DNA of 64,000 nucleotides from an uncultured Bacteroidota bacterium (GCA_938008665.1 CALLKA010000126.1:4859-68858); one strand, 5' to 3'; counted from the first letter of the stretch, positions 37,967-46,854 are shown. Notes: generated by a model not told the origin, from the letters alone. Numbers and translations: made by a program.

Positions 37967-39619
37967 ATGAAATATAATTTAAAACACATTTTAGTAGTAA
38001 GTGCATTGATACTATTCAGTACATCTTGCTCAAAGAAAATAGACGAGGCGTATGCCAACCCTAACTACGATACAAAGGCTGCGCCTGAATTAATGTTGCC
38101 TCAAATTGTCGCTTCCATGGCAGGAAACTATGGCGGACATGGACCTTTAAACGATGCAAGATATATTGGTGCATATATCCAAAACTTTGCTTTTTCTAAT
38201 ACCAATAGTAACTTTGATAGAATGGGTTACACCAATAGTGCCGCTGACGTTGCACAATCTACTTGGAGAACACATTACTATGATATTGGACAAAATAATG
38301 TGAGAATGATTGAGTGGGCTGTTGAAAACAAGCAATGGGATTATGCAGGTGTTGGAAAAGCTGTTTTCGCTTGGAGCTGGTTAAATTTAACTACTTATTT
38401 TGGAGATGTAATTTTGAAAGACGCATTTAATACAAGCTTGGCTACTTTCAAATATGACACGCAAGATGAAGTATATGCGGAAGTAAGAAAAAATTGTTAC
38501 GAGGCATTGTCCTATTTAAATAAGACAGGTGATAATGCAAGTCAAGCAAGTTTAGCAAAAGGGGATAGTTATTTTTATAATGGCGATGTTAACAAATGGA
38601 AAAAATTTGTTTATGGAATTTTAGCACGTTCTCACAACCATATAAGTAATAAATCCATTTATAAAGCAGATTCAGTTATTTATTATACCAATTTAGCGAT
38701 GAAGGAAACAGCAGATGATGCAATGGTTAAGTTTGCAGCAACTGCATTAGGTGCTACTAATAATTTCTTTGGACCATTTAGAGCTAATTTTGGAGGAACA
38801 GGTATTACTGCGCCTACTGCATTAAGACAAAGTGCTTTTATTGCAAATTTAATGAGTGGTGTAAACACCGCCTTTCCTGGTGTAAAAGATCCAAGAGCTA
38901 TCTATCTTTTAAGATTAAATAATAATCTTACATTTAAAGGTGTCGAGCCCAATAAAGGTCAGACTGCTTTAGCTGTTGGGGATAGACCTGAAAACTTACA
39001 TGGGATATCACAGTTTACTGGCGCATCAAATACAACGCCTCCCAATGATTTAAATTGTCGTTTTATTTTTAGGAATAATTCTCCCATTCCAGTAATTACT
39101 GCAACAGAAGTAGCTTTTATGCGTGCGGAAGCTTTTTATCTTAAAGGCGATAAGGCAAGTGCATTGACTGCTTATAAAGATGCCATCGGAAAACATTTTG
39201 ATATGTTAACGACTTATTATAATACCAATGTTCCAACTGCAGATATTATCACTGCGACTGTTAAGGCTAATTTTTTAGCTGACACAAAAGTAGTTCCTAC
39301 TAATGCAAATGATTTGACATTATCCATGATTATGTTACAAAAGTATATTGCGCTTTGGGGTCATGGTACTTTTGAAACCTGGACCGATATGCGTCGTTAT
39401 CACTATGTTGATTTGGATAAAACAACAGGCAAACAAGTGTATACTGATTTTGTAGCACCTTCTGGAACTGGCTTGTTTGAAGATAATGGTGGTAAATTAG
39501 TATACAGAATGCGTCCAAGATTCAATTCTGAATATTTATGGAACATTGTAGAATTAACTAGAATTGGCGCTACGCAATTAGATTATCACACTAAAGAACA
39601 GTGGTTTTCTCAAAAATAA
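37967..39619 (+). CDS. SusD/RagB family outer-membrane lipoprotein
   Basis: A 550-residue surface lipoprotein that caps the SusC channel and binds the substrate. It starts at the ATG at 37967 (the frame is open from a TTG three codons earlier). The signal ends in the lipobox STSC (Cys near residue 25), followed by SKKIDEAYANPNY. The body is of the SusD-like_2 type: PELMLPQIVASMAGNYGGHG, DARYIGAYIQNFAFS, and TPR-like helices (EVAFMRAEAFYLKGDKASAL). The C terminus is RIGATQLDYHTKEQWFSQ. The ligand cannot be inferred. Second gene of the SusC-SusD-DUF4397 operon; the next gene starts 21 bases after the stop. Confidence 0.93.
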   Translation: MKYNLKHILVVSALILFSTSCSKKIDEAYANPNYDTKAAPELMLPQIVASMAGNYGGHGPLNDARYIGAYIQNFAFSNTNSNFDRMGYTNSAADVAQSTWRTHYYDIGQNNVRMIEWAVENKQWDYAGVGKAVFAWSWLNLTTYFGDVILKDAFNTSLATFKYDTQDEVYAEVRKNCYEALSYLNKTGDNASQASLAKGDSYFYNGDVNKWKKFVYGILARSHNHISNKSIYKADSVIYYTNLAMKETADDAMVKFAATALGATNNFFGPFRANFGGTGITAPTALRQSAFIANLMSGVNTAFPGVKDPRAIYLLRLNNNLTFKGVEPNKGQTALAVGDRPENLHGISQFTGASNTTPPNDLNCRFIFRNNSPIPVITATEVAFMRAEAFYLKGDKASALTAYKDAIGKHFDMLTTYYNTNVPTADIITATVKANFLADTKVVPTNANDLTLSMIMLQKYIALWGHGTFETWTDMRRYHYVDLDKTTGKQVYTDFVAPSGTGLFEDNGGKLVYRMRPRFNSEYLWNIVELTRIGATQLDYHTKEQWFSQK

Positions 39620-39640
39620 AAAATGTTAAAAAAATAAATT

Positions 39641-40435
39641 ATGAAAAAATCATTACAACATATATTTTTCGCGGCCTTGGTGCTTGTACTAGGATTGGTT
39701 GCTTGTAATAAGGACATTACTTATGTGGCAGAGCCTGTATCGTCAAGTTCAAACGCTTATATTAAGTTTTTACATTTATCTCCATCATTAGCTGCTATTA
39801 CTGGGCAAGCGGATAACGTAACCTTATTAAACTTGGATTTAAAATCAAATACCTATAGTAAAATAACAGGTACGCCATTGGGATATGAAAAATATTTTCC
39901 AACTACAACCAATGCTTATGCTACTATTCCCTCAGGTTTACAGACTATTAAGTTTAGTTTAGCAGCAGTTAATCAAAAAGATTCATTAGAACTATTTTTG
40001 AAAAAAGTACAAACAGATGCAGGAAGGTATTATAGTTTCATTATTACTGACTCAATTAAATCAGAATCATTAAGTAAGGCAATGTTTTTACAAGACGATT
40101 TGTTGACATTGGGAGCATCTCAGATTGGTATGCGTTTTGTTCATGCTATTTGGAATGATACTGCAGCTAAAAACATTGATATATTTTCAAGGAGAAACAA
40201 TGCGAACATTTTTTCTGGGCGTAGTGCAGGATCTGCTAGTACATTTACTCCGTTAAACTATTTCACGACAAGTGATACTTTAATTGTAAGACGCGCGGGT
40301 ACTACCTTTGCTTTAGCAACATTTAATGGTGTAACTTTTACCCCTGGTCGCAACTATACTTTAGTATATAAAGGAAATGGTGCTGTGACTACGTCAACAG
40401 CAAAGCCGCGTTCTTTGTTTATCTATGGTCACTAG
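39641..40435 (+). CDS. DUF4397 domain lipoprotein
   Basis: A 264-residue lipoprotein with a signal ending LGLVAC (Cys22). Most of the mature part matches DUF4397, a beta-rich domain found at Bacteroidota surfaces: AYIKFLHLSPSLAAITGQ, then GMRFVHAIWNDTAAKNIDIF, then TLIVRRAGTTFALATFNGV. The domain appears twice in weak form (about residues 38-140 and 160-260), which is the usual layout. It is the third gene of the SusC/SusD operon and may be an extra surface glycan- or peptide-binding subunit; the family has no firm function. A strong terminator follows 20 bases later. Confidence 0.88.
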   Translation: MKKSLQHIFFAALVLVLGLVACNKDITYVAEPVSSSSNAYIKFLHLSPSLAAITGQADNVTLLNLDLKSNTYSKITGTPLGYEKYFPTTTNAYATIPSGLQTIKFSLAAVNQKDSLELFLKKVQTDAGRYYSFIITDSIKSESLSKAMFLQDDLLTLGASQIGMRFVHAIWNDTAAKNIDIFSRRNNANIFSGRSAGSASTFTPLNYFTTSDTLIVRRAGTTFALATFNGVTFTPGRNYTLVYKGNGAVTTSTAKPRSLFIYGH

Positions 40436-40454
40436 GATAAAATAAAGTTTTTAT

Positions 40455-40488
40455 AAAATAACCCTCGCGAATTCGCGAGGGTTATTTT
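40455..40488. terminator. Perfect-palindrome terminator of the SusC operon
   Basis: Positions 40455-40471 are the exact reverse complement of 40472-40488 (17-base arms, no spacer, core CTCGCGAATTCGCGAG), followed by TT and preceded by an A-rich stretch. It can act in both directions. Confidence 0.9.
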
Positions 40489-40542
40489 TTTATGCTACTT
40501 TTAAGAATAAAAATATAGCGTAACAACAAAATACAAGTATAT

Positions 40543-41511
40543 ATGAATTTAAAAACAGCGGTTAATAGTGGACTTTTTATTGTACTGACATTTTGTATGG
40601 CGTCCGCATCCTTAGCACAAACTTCCGTTTTAAAATGGAAAGAGGTAACGAGCCAGTTTGGCCCATTGCCTACTTCCATTAAAGTTTTTGAATCAGAAAA
40701 CACTTACCAAGACAGTGCATTTAAAGGATTTTATGTTGAAATTGATACGAAGGATAAAAATTTAAACTTAGATACAGACACTACTTTATTTAGACGCTTA
40801 ACGCCACAACAATTTTATACTAAATTAGAACAACCTTTAGTTGTTGTGAATTCCTCTTTTTTTGAATTTAAAAGAAATACCAGCGTAAATATAGTGGTGA
40901 AAAACGGCCTACCTGTTAGTTACAATATTCATGATATTCCAGGTAAGGGAAAGGACACACTTACTTATACGCATGTATTGGGTGCCGCCTTAGGGATGGA
41001 TAAAAAGGGCAGTATGGACATAGCGTATACTTTTACGGATTCTGCGAGCAAAACTATCATGTATCAGCAATTACCTATGAATGCATTTAAGGATTCAAAT
41101 GCCAAATTACTAGGGACGGATCCGAACTTAACCAATTTGAGTGTTTGGAAATTGAAATGGGCAAACGGCGGGGGCCCAGTTTTAATGAGATCTGGACGTA
41201 TTTATATTTCAAATAATGAGGAAAGAAAATTTGCAGGCAAAGCTATCAACGACTATCATCCCCGAACAGCCATGGGCTATGATATGGATGGAAAATTAAT
41301 TATTATGGCTATTCAAGGCCGGATGAAAGGAATAGCGGTAGGCGCAACGCTCAATCAAATGGCTGCCTTTTTTGAGCAATTAGATTGTTACGAAGCAATA
41401 AATTTAGATGGGGGCGGCAGCAGCTGTTTATTAGTGAATGGCAAAGAAACCATTAAGCCTTCAGACCCTACTGGACAGCGACCAGTACCAGCTATATTTT
41501 ATGTAAAATAA
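40543..41511 (+). CDS. Phosphodiester glycosidase family protein (NAGPA domain)
   Basis: A secreted 322-residue protein with a signal peptide (residues 1-26, ending SLAQ) and a NAGPA-like domain. Family members include the mammalian uncovering enzyme, which removes GlcNAc from phosphodiesters, and bacterial enzymes acting on teichoic-acid or phosphodiester-linked sugars. Recognised blocks are VVVNSSFFEF (N-terminal strand), WANGGGPVLMRSG, DYHPRTAMGYDMDGKLIIMA, and INLDGGGSSCLLVNG, the family's most conserved signature. The substrate is unknown. It follows the SusC operon terminator and ends exactly against the convergent gene at 41512: its TAA (41509-41511) abuts that gene's stop with no base between. 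Confidence 0.9.
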   Translation: MNLKTAVNSGLFIVLTFCMASASLAQTSVLKWKEVTSQFGPLPTSIKVFESENTYQDSAFKGFYVEIDTKDKNLNLDTDTTLFRRLTPQQFYTKLEQPLVVVNSSFFEFKRNTSVNIVVKNGLPVSYNIHDIPGKGKDTLTYTHVLGAALGMDKKGSMDIAYTFTDSASKTIMYQQLPMNAFKDSNAKLLGTDPNLTNLSVWKLKWANGGGPVLMRSGRIYISNNEERKFAGKAINDYHPRTAMGYDMDGKLIIMAIQGRMKGIAVGATLNQMAAFFEQLDCYEAINLDGGGSSCLLVNGKETIKPSDPTGQRPVPAIFYVK

Positions 41512-42606
41512 TTATGGTTTCGATTTTGGTACCAGTAATAAGTTTTTTTGTAAGGTTTGTTTTAAATGTCGTTTTACGACATCGCCCATGGTTTTTGCTT
41601 TATTGTAAGTAGAGGCTTCTTTAAAATGTGCGGTCAATTCTTTTTTTAGTTGTTCAATTTTTTCAGGCTGTGAAATTTTATCCTTACTCATAATATCAAA
41701 TAACTCTTTTACTTGATATTTAGCAAGTACCAATCTAAAAGTCATCATGGTTCTTTCCTCGGCTTGGTATTGTGCTATTGACTTTGTATCTAAATTATTA
41801 ATAACCAAATCAACAAAGGCAATATTTTCCTTATAAAATTGTGGTAAGTATAAATTTTTTCGACCCTCATAAGATTGTTGGTCAAAATCAATAGCTCTAA
41901 TGCGGTATTGAAAATCCTCTATATCAGGAATAATATTTACTACATAGTTGTAGGAACGCATGTCCCCTAATAATTGCACAAAGCAACGCTCATTAAATTT
42001 TACAAATTCTTTTGCTAATCTAATTACATTGATGTTGGGATCCTGTAAATGATCTGTTATAAAAACATCTCCAGGAATGCCTGGAATATGTTCTTCAATT
42101 AAGGTTTCGTTATGCGTAAAATAAGTAATTCTGTTAGGCGATAATAAATGTTCGAGCTCTAAACCGTATACCCTACTTGCATCGGCTTGTTTAATATAAT
42201 AATGGTCGTAGTTATCATTTAACTTATTAATGATTCTAATTCTAAAGGGCTGACTGTTTCCAAAATAACAAAAATCTATTCTTGATACATCTAAATGATC
42301 AAGATAACTGATATCCCCTTCAGTTTTTAAAATAGCATAAATGCGAACTAAGCTTACACGTAAGTGTTCCCACTCCTTCATATCGAAAGATAATTTTTCC
42401 CAACTGGTATCTTTGCCTTGTTTGTTTTTTAATGGAACAGAGTAGGTGTATCTTTGTAGGTCCTTATAGCTTACTGGTAATTTTACTTCACGTCCATAGC
42501 GCACTAAATAACCACGAAGTTGTGCATTGATAGGGAATATGGGCTTTTTTCTGGAAGGCTTTTCGGGCTCATTTGACTTAATAATATTTTCAAAAAAATT
42601 ATTCAA
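41512..42606 (-). CDS. Unrecognised protein with kinase-like sequence motifs
   Basis: I do not recognise this 364-residue protein by name. It has no signal peptide and no membrane helix. Several segments line up with a protein-kinase/aminoglycoside-phosphotransferase fold in the right order: YYIKQ (Lys139, like the ATP Lys), LELEHLL (Glu150/Glu152, like helix C), TLIEEHIPG (171-174, like the hinge), GDMRSYNYVV with Asp215 and Asn220 five residues apart as in a catalytic loop, and IDFDQ (Asp240, like the metal Asp). There is no clear Gly-rich loop. The C terminus (residues ~300-355) is helical and Lys-rich. The start codon is TTG; an in-frame stop lies upstream and the next ATG is codon 76. 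It begins 16 bases after the double DUF1080 gene, so it is probably the last gene of that operon. Confidence 0.8.
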   Translation of the reverse strand: MNNFFENIIKSNEPEKPSRKKPIFPINAQLRGYLVRYGREVKLPVSYKDLQRYTYSVPLKNKQGKDTSWEKLSFDMKEWEHLRVSLVRIYAILKTEGDISYLDHLDVSRIDFCYFGNSQPFRIRIINKLNDNYDHYYIKQADASRVYGLELEHLLSPNRITYFTHNETLIEEHIPGIPGDVFITDHLQDPNINVIRLAKEFVKFNERCFVQLLGDMRSYNYVVNIIPDIEDFQYRIRAIDFDQQSYEGRKNLYLPQFYKENIAFVDLVINNLDTKSIAQYQAEERTMMTFRLVLAKYQVKELFDIMSKDKISQPEKIEQLKKELTAHFKEASTYNKAKTMGDVVKRHLKQTLQKNLLLVPKSKP

Positions 42607-42622
42607 TGACTTGTGTTAAATT

Positions 42623-44629
42623 TTACTTACCCAATTTTTTAATGCGAATATTTTTAAAGCGCACTACATCACCATGTCCTAAAAATCCAATATGACCTGT
42701 GGTATTTTTTAATCCAGGATGCTCATTGTGGTCCATAGTGCCATTTTTGGTCGCCTCTTTTAAATCTGCTTCTGTAATTACAGTGCCATTTAAGGTGACT
42801 TTAATTTTTGAACCTTGAATCATAATTTCTTCTTGGTTCCATTCACCAATGGGTTTTAAAAAACCTCTTTTTGCAGGTAAAACTCCATAAACCGATCCAT
42901 GGTATTGATAGGGTTTCAAATTAGCATACATAGGGTGTTCGCTATCTAGTACTTGAATTTCCATTCCTACATAAGCAGCGTCACCTTCTAAAGGCGCATG
43001 AATACCAATACCATTGTTAGCTCCAGGTGTTAGTTGAAAATCGAATCGATAAATAAAATCGCTGAACTCCTCTTTGGTATATAAATTTCCACCACCTTTT
43101 GAACTTGGATTCACTTCAATAGCACCATCTTTTGATAAGTAACCTGCAAAATTCCCCATCCAATGATCCATATTTGTTCCGTCATATAATTGTATGAAGC
43201 CTTCTTGTTTTTCAGTTTCTGTTAAATTAGTTTTTATATTATTAGGGGTAGGTATCTCTCTTATGTAAATATTACGATAAGCTACATAAGTGCCATGTGC
43301 TTGTAATTCAATTTGCTCCTTGGTAAATAAGGGTAGTTTGCGATCCCAATAATTTTCGAGCGAGACATTATCTGTTACCAAAATCCCATTTAAATACACC
43401 GTTACTTTATCCCCCTTCATTATAATATGAAAGGTATTCCATTCCCCTATTTTATTATCCGCTACTAATAACGGCTTGCTTATATTTTTTTGATTATTGT
43501 ATAATCCGCCTGAACCAACTTGTGCACCTACTTCGCGACGGCTTGTGTCCCAAATTTGCACCTGTGGGGTACCTCTTAAATAAATACCTGCATCTCCTTT
43601 TTCTGTTATTTTCCAATCCACAAACATTTCCATATCACCATACTGCTTCTCAGTACATAAATTATCACCATGTCCGGTAAATACTAATAAGCCATCTTTT
43701 ATCACCCAATCTTTTTTGATTGATTCATTTACTTTTTGTTGTGCAGTCGCTAATTCAGCTTCATTCATTTTTCCTCTTGCAATTGGATTTGCCACTAACC
43801 CCTTCCATCCGGTTAAATCCTTGCCGTTAAACAAAGAAACAAATCCGTAATCATAAGGTATTTTTTTGAGTTGTGCTTTAAGCATAGGTACCAATAGTGC
43901 GCTATCTTCACCACTAATGAGTGGCAGCGCTTGTTCAAGTGCTTGTCGTACCAAAGGGCCACCAATTTCACCAATGAGATTATTTGCTAATGCTAATCTT
44001 GTAATAATTAATGCTGCTTCCTTTCGAACACCCGCTTCACCTAAAAATTGGCTAACAAAAGCAAATGCGCCAATAGTTGGAATTTTACCTGCTTGTATTA
44101 ATATACTTTTCTTTTGAAAATCATTTCCATTTACTTTTACCTTGTCCATTTGATCTTGGAGCTGTAATAATTTTTGTGTTGAATTTTGTTGCATCTCTAT
44201 TTTTGCTGCAACCTTTGGAATAGATGGTAAGCTTTGTAATTTTGCAGTAACTACATTTTCTGCACTCAATAAACCGATTTGTGCATTGATGAATGTGCTA
44301 GCATAATTAGAGCTTGCTTTTTTTAATTGTTTTTTAAGCAATTGAACCGTCTTCACTTTTTTTGTAGTTTCCAATGAAACAATGTTTACATATGCGTTTA
44401 AGGCATAAGTGGCTTTTAGTTTTAACGAGTCGTCGTCCAACATTTTAAAAAGCACTTTCCACTCTGCACTTTTCCAAGTACCCATGGTAGTTAATGCATC
44501 AGTGACTTCGCTCGCATGCTGATATGGAAATACAGTCAACACTTTATTTACACTTTTTTCTCCCTTTTGTGCTTGAACACTCATGGACATAAAAAATGTT
44601 ATTGCAATTAGATAAATATATTTTTTCAT
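42623..44629 (-). CDS. Double DUF1080 protein (3-keto-glycoside hydrolase family) with helical N-terminal domain
   Basis: A secreted 668-residue protein from the ATG at 44629; the frame is open from a GTG at 44686, but this ATG begins the signal peptide (MKKYIYLIAITFFMSMSVQA). Residues ~25-260 are helical and repeat-like, resembling HEAT-type repeats. Two copies of DUF1080 (3-keto-disaccharide hydrolase, a concanavalin-like fold) follow: ~263-470 (FVSLFNGKDLTGWKG, DAGIYLRGTPQVQIWD, ending YIREI) and ~480-668 (GFIQLYDGTNMDHWMGN, NNGIGIHAPLEGDAAYVGME, ending FKNIRIKKL). Characterised members hydrolyse or lyse 3-keto-glycosides made by Gfo/Idh/MocA oxidases, and such a gene lies directly upstream (37 bases). 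Confidence 0.9.
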   Translation of the reverse strand: MKKYIYLIAITFFMSMSVQAQKGEKSVNKVLTVFPYQHASEVTDALTTMGTWKSAEWKVLFKMLDDDSLKLKATYALNAYVNIVSLETTKKVKTVQLLKKQLKKASSNYASTFINAQIGLLSAENVVTAKLQSLPSIPKVAAKIEMQQNSTQKLLQLQDQMDKVKVNGNDFQKKSILIQAGKIPTIGAFAFVSQFLGEAGVRKEAALIITRLALANNLIGEIGGPLVRQALEQALPLISGEDSALLVPMLKAQLKKIPYDYGFVSLFNGKDLTGWKGLVANPIARGKMNEAELATAQQKVNESIKKDWVIKDGLLVFTGHGDNLCTEKQYGDMEMFVDWKITEKGDAGIYLRGTPQVQIWDTSRREVGAQVGSGGLYNNQKNISKPLLVADNKIGEWNTFHIIMKGDKVTVYLNGILVTDNVSLENYWDRKLPLFTKEQIELQAHGTYVAYRNIYIREIPTPNNIKTNLTETEKQEGFIQLYDGTNMDHWMGNFAGYLSKDGAIEVNPSSKGGGNLYTKEEFSDFIYRFDFQLTPGANNGIGIHAPLEGDAAYVGMEIQVLDSEHPMYANLKPYQYHGSVYGVLPAKRGFLKPIGEWNQEEIMIQGSKIKVTLNGTVITEADLKEATKNGTMDHNEHPGLKNTTGHIGFLGHGDVVRFKNIRIKKLGK

Positions 44630-44666
44630 AATAGTAATGCTAAGTTTTTCTAAATAAATTGGTTCA

Positions 44667-45932
44667 TTAAATACGCCAAGGGCCACGCATGGGCGGGTTA
44701 ATTAAAAAATTAGCTTCTGTATCATTTAAAAATTCTTGGGTATCTGGATCAAAATGTAAAGTTCTGCCTAATTGTAAGGCAATCTTACCCATATTAATAA
44801 TGGTACATGACCTAAATCCATTCGACTCATTTAATGCAAACGGGGTTCGATATTTTACTGATTCCAAAAAATTGGTTACCTGTGGTGCAGGATCTGGCAT
44901 CATTGCAATTTTCTCTTTTAAATTTGGAATGTCAGATTTAAATCCGGCAAACAATTTTCCTTTTGGTCCCTCTATATATGCAGCATGAGGATCAGTAGCC
45001 TCCCCATCTAAAATAATTTTACAACCATCGGCATAAGTATAGGTGATTTTTCGGAAGGTACCACATGCATCCGGGTGCTGTTGTTCCGCATCTACTTCTA
45101 CTTTAATAGGACTGGTTTCATCCTTGCCTAAGAAATATTGAATTGGGTCCAGATAGTGTTGTCCCATATCACCTAAACCGCCGCCATCATAATCCCAGTA
45201 ACCTCGGAAGGTACCATGAACTCTGTGTGCATTGTAGGATTTGTAAGGCGCTGGTCCTAACCATCTGTCATAATCTAATTCTGCTGGGATGGCTTGTTCT
45301 TCTAATTTTGTTTTTCCTATCCAATAAAATTTCCAATCAAATCCGGTTGTCTTACTTACTGTAACGGTTAACGGCCATCCCAACAAACCAGATTCTACTA
45401 ATTTTTTAATTGGCTTCACTGTTGTATTCATCCCATAAAAATTCTCTTCAAAACGGAACCAAGTATTTAAACGAAACATTCTTTTGTATTCCTTGACCGC
45501 TTCTACTACTTTTTTCCCTTCACCAATTGTACGCGTCATTGGTTTTTCACACCAAATATCTTTTCCAGCTTTAGCAGCATCTACCGCCATGATGCCATGC
45601 CAATGTGGAGGGGTAGCAATATGTACAATATCAACTTCAGGAAGTGCGATTAATTCTTGGTGATTGTGAAATGTTTTCACCCCACCTCCAATTAATTTCT
45701 CAGCACTTAGCAAATGATTTTTATCAACATCACAAATGGCTACGACCCTTGTTCCAGCATAACCTATATGACCACGGCCCATACCGCCTAAGCCAATAAT
45801 ACCTTTGGTAAGTTGATCACTCGGGGCTATGAATCCCTTACCTAATACATGTCTTGGTACAATTGAAAATCCTGCAATAATGGTAGCAGTATTTTTTAAA
45901 AATTTCCTTCTGGTATTTTTTTCAATTTTCAT
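44667..45932 (-). CDS. Tat-exported Gfo/Idh/MocA family oxidoreductase
   Basis: A 421-residue NAD(P)-dependent oxidoreductase with a twin-arginine signal (NTRRKFLKNTATIIAGFSI), so it works in the periplasm. The Rossmann domain has TKGIIGLGGMGRGHIGYAG and VVAICDVDKNH, with Asp after the second strand, which favours NAD over NADP. The catalytic Lys lies in WCEKPMTR. The C-terminal substrate domain includes YWDYDGGGLGDMGQHYLDP, with the His of the family motif. The C-terminal PPMRGPWRI is typical of exported members. It sits between two DUF1080 genes (47 bases from the upstream one, 37 from the downstream one), which makes it the likely glycoside 3-oxidase of the unit. The exact sugar is unknown. 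Confidence 0.92.
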   Translation of the reverse strand: MKIEKNTRRKFLKNTATIIAGFSIVPRHVLGKGFIAPSDQLTKGIIGLGGMGRGHIGYAGTRVVAICDVDKNHLLSAEKLIGGGVKTFHNHQELIALPEVDIVHIATPPHWHGIMAVDAAKAGKDIWCEKPMTRTIGEGKKVVEAVKEYKRMFRLNTWFRFEENFYGMNTTVKPIKKLVESGLLGWPLTVTVSKTTGFDWKFYWIGKTKLEEQAIPAELDYDRWLGPAPYKSYNAHRVHGTFRGYWDYDGGGLGDMGQHYLDPIQYFLGKDETSPIKVEVDAEQQHPDACGTFRKITYTYADGCKIILDGEATDPHAAYIEGPKGKLFAGFKSDIPNLKEKIAMMPDPAPQVTNFLESVKYRTPFALNESNGFRSCTIINMGKIALQLGRTLHFDPDTQEFLNDTEANFLINPPMRGPWRI

Positions 45933-45979
45933 TTGAATATTTTTAACACTAAAAATGAGTATATAAATAAAAGTATTCC

Positions 45980-46675
45980 TTAACTTAATTTGAACACTTT
46001 CACATTTTTAAAATAAATGGGCGCACCTGCATGTTTACCTTGTAAACCAATATGACCACGAAGCGCAAGTGTTGACATTGGATTTTTTAACCAAGAAGGT
46101 ACACTGCTTCCGTCTGGATTCACCTTAGCTGATGTAAAATCATCCATATTACATTCATTGACTAAAGTGCCATTTAAAACTATTGAAATCATTTTTCCTT
46201 TACAAGTAATAGTGAAGTGATTCCATTCTCCTGCAGGCTTTAACGATTTGTTGGTCGCAGGCTTACGTCCAAAAATAGCTGCACATTGCCAAGTGGGCGC
46301 TGCTTTGCTCCATTGCTTTGAATAATCATCTGCAATTTGTATTTCAACAGAATTCGGAATCCACTCTACAATATCAGTTGCATGAACAATAACGCCACTA
46401 TTGGTGCCATCCGCATTTTGAAAATCTAAATCCAAAATAAAATCATCGTATTCGTCAAAGCTCCAAATTGCATCATCCTTACTTGCAGTGATCACCCCAC
46501 TTGAATCCTTCCAAATTGATTTATCATAAATTGCCTTTGATAAATTATTGCCGAATAAATTTTTCCATCCTTTGCCCATGGGCTGCCCTTGAACAACAAT
46601 AGGTGTATTTTGTGCGCTTACCTGGAGGACTATGGTAATGAATAAGAAGAATAAAACAAATTGAATTTTTTTCAT
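45980..46675 (-). CDS. DUF1080 protein (3-keto-glycoside hydrolase family)
   Basis: A secreted 231-residue protein, first gene of the 3-keto operon. Signal peptide residues 1-21 (ending VSAQ). The single DUF1080 domain fills the rest: GWKNLFGNNLSKAIYDKSIW, WSFDEYDDFILDLDFQNADG, TNSGVIVHATDIVEWIPNSV, EWNHFTITCKGKMISIVLNG, and HIGLQGKHAGAPIYFKNVKV. This is the common single-domain form. It probably cleaves the 3-keto-glycoside made by the oxidoreductase encoded next, either by hydrolysis or by a lyase route; the two activities cannot be told apart here. Its 176-base upstream region carries two palindromes (46773 and 46844). Confidence 0.9.
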   Translation of the reverse strand: MKKIQFVLFFLFITIVLQVSAQNTPIVVQGQPMGKGWKNLFGNNLSKAIYDKSIWKDSSGVITASKDDAIWSFDEYDDFILDLDFQNADGTNSGVIVHATDIVEWIPNSVEIQIADDYSKQWSKAAPTWQCAAIFGRKPATNKSLKPAGEWNHFTITCKGKMISIVLNGTLVNECNMDDFTSAKVNPDGSSVPSWLKNPMSTLALRGHIGLQGKHAGAPIYFKNVKVFKLS

Positions 46676-46772
46676 GAGATTGATTTGATAATTTTTACCT
46701 TTTGTCGCTAATTATTCTATTTCACCTAGTTATTTTGTTAAGCCAGATCAAATTGCTTTTAAAGGCGGGTAT

Positions 46773-46854
46773 GCAAATATTTGCTTCTCTAAATTTATCA
46801 TTTTTTGCTTAAATACCGGTCAACTATTTATCTATAATATAGCTAGTCCGACTA
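46773..46854. promoter_or_regulatory. Palindromes upstream of the 3-keto operon
   Basis: Two sites lie upstream of the minus-strand start at 46675. GCAAATATTTGC (46773-46784) is a perfect 12-base palindrome. TAGTCCGACTA (46844-46854) is a perfect palindrome around a central C and overlaps the stop codon (TAG) of the deacylase gene. Its neighbour AGCTAGTCCG, read on the minus strand, is CGGACTAGCT, identical to the site ahead of SusC. They are likely operators; the regulator is not known. Confidence 0.45.
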
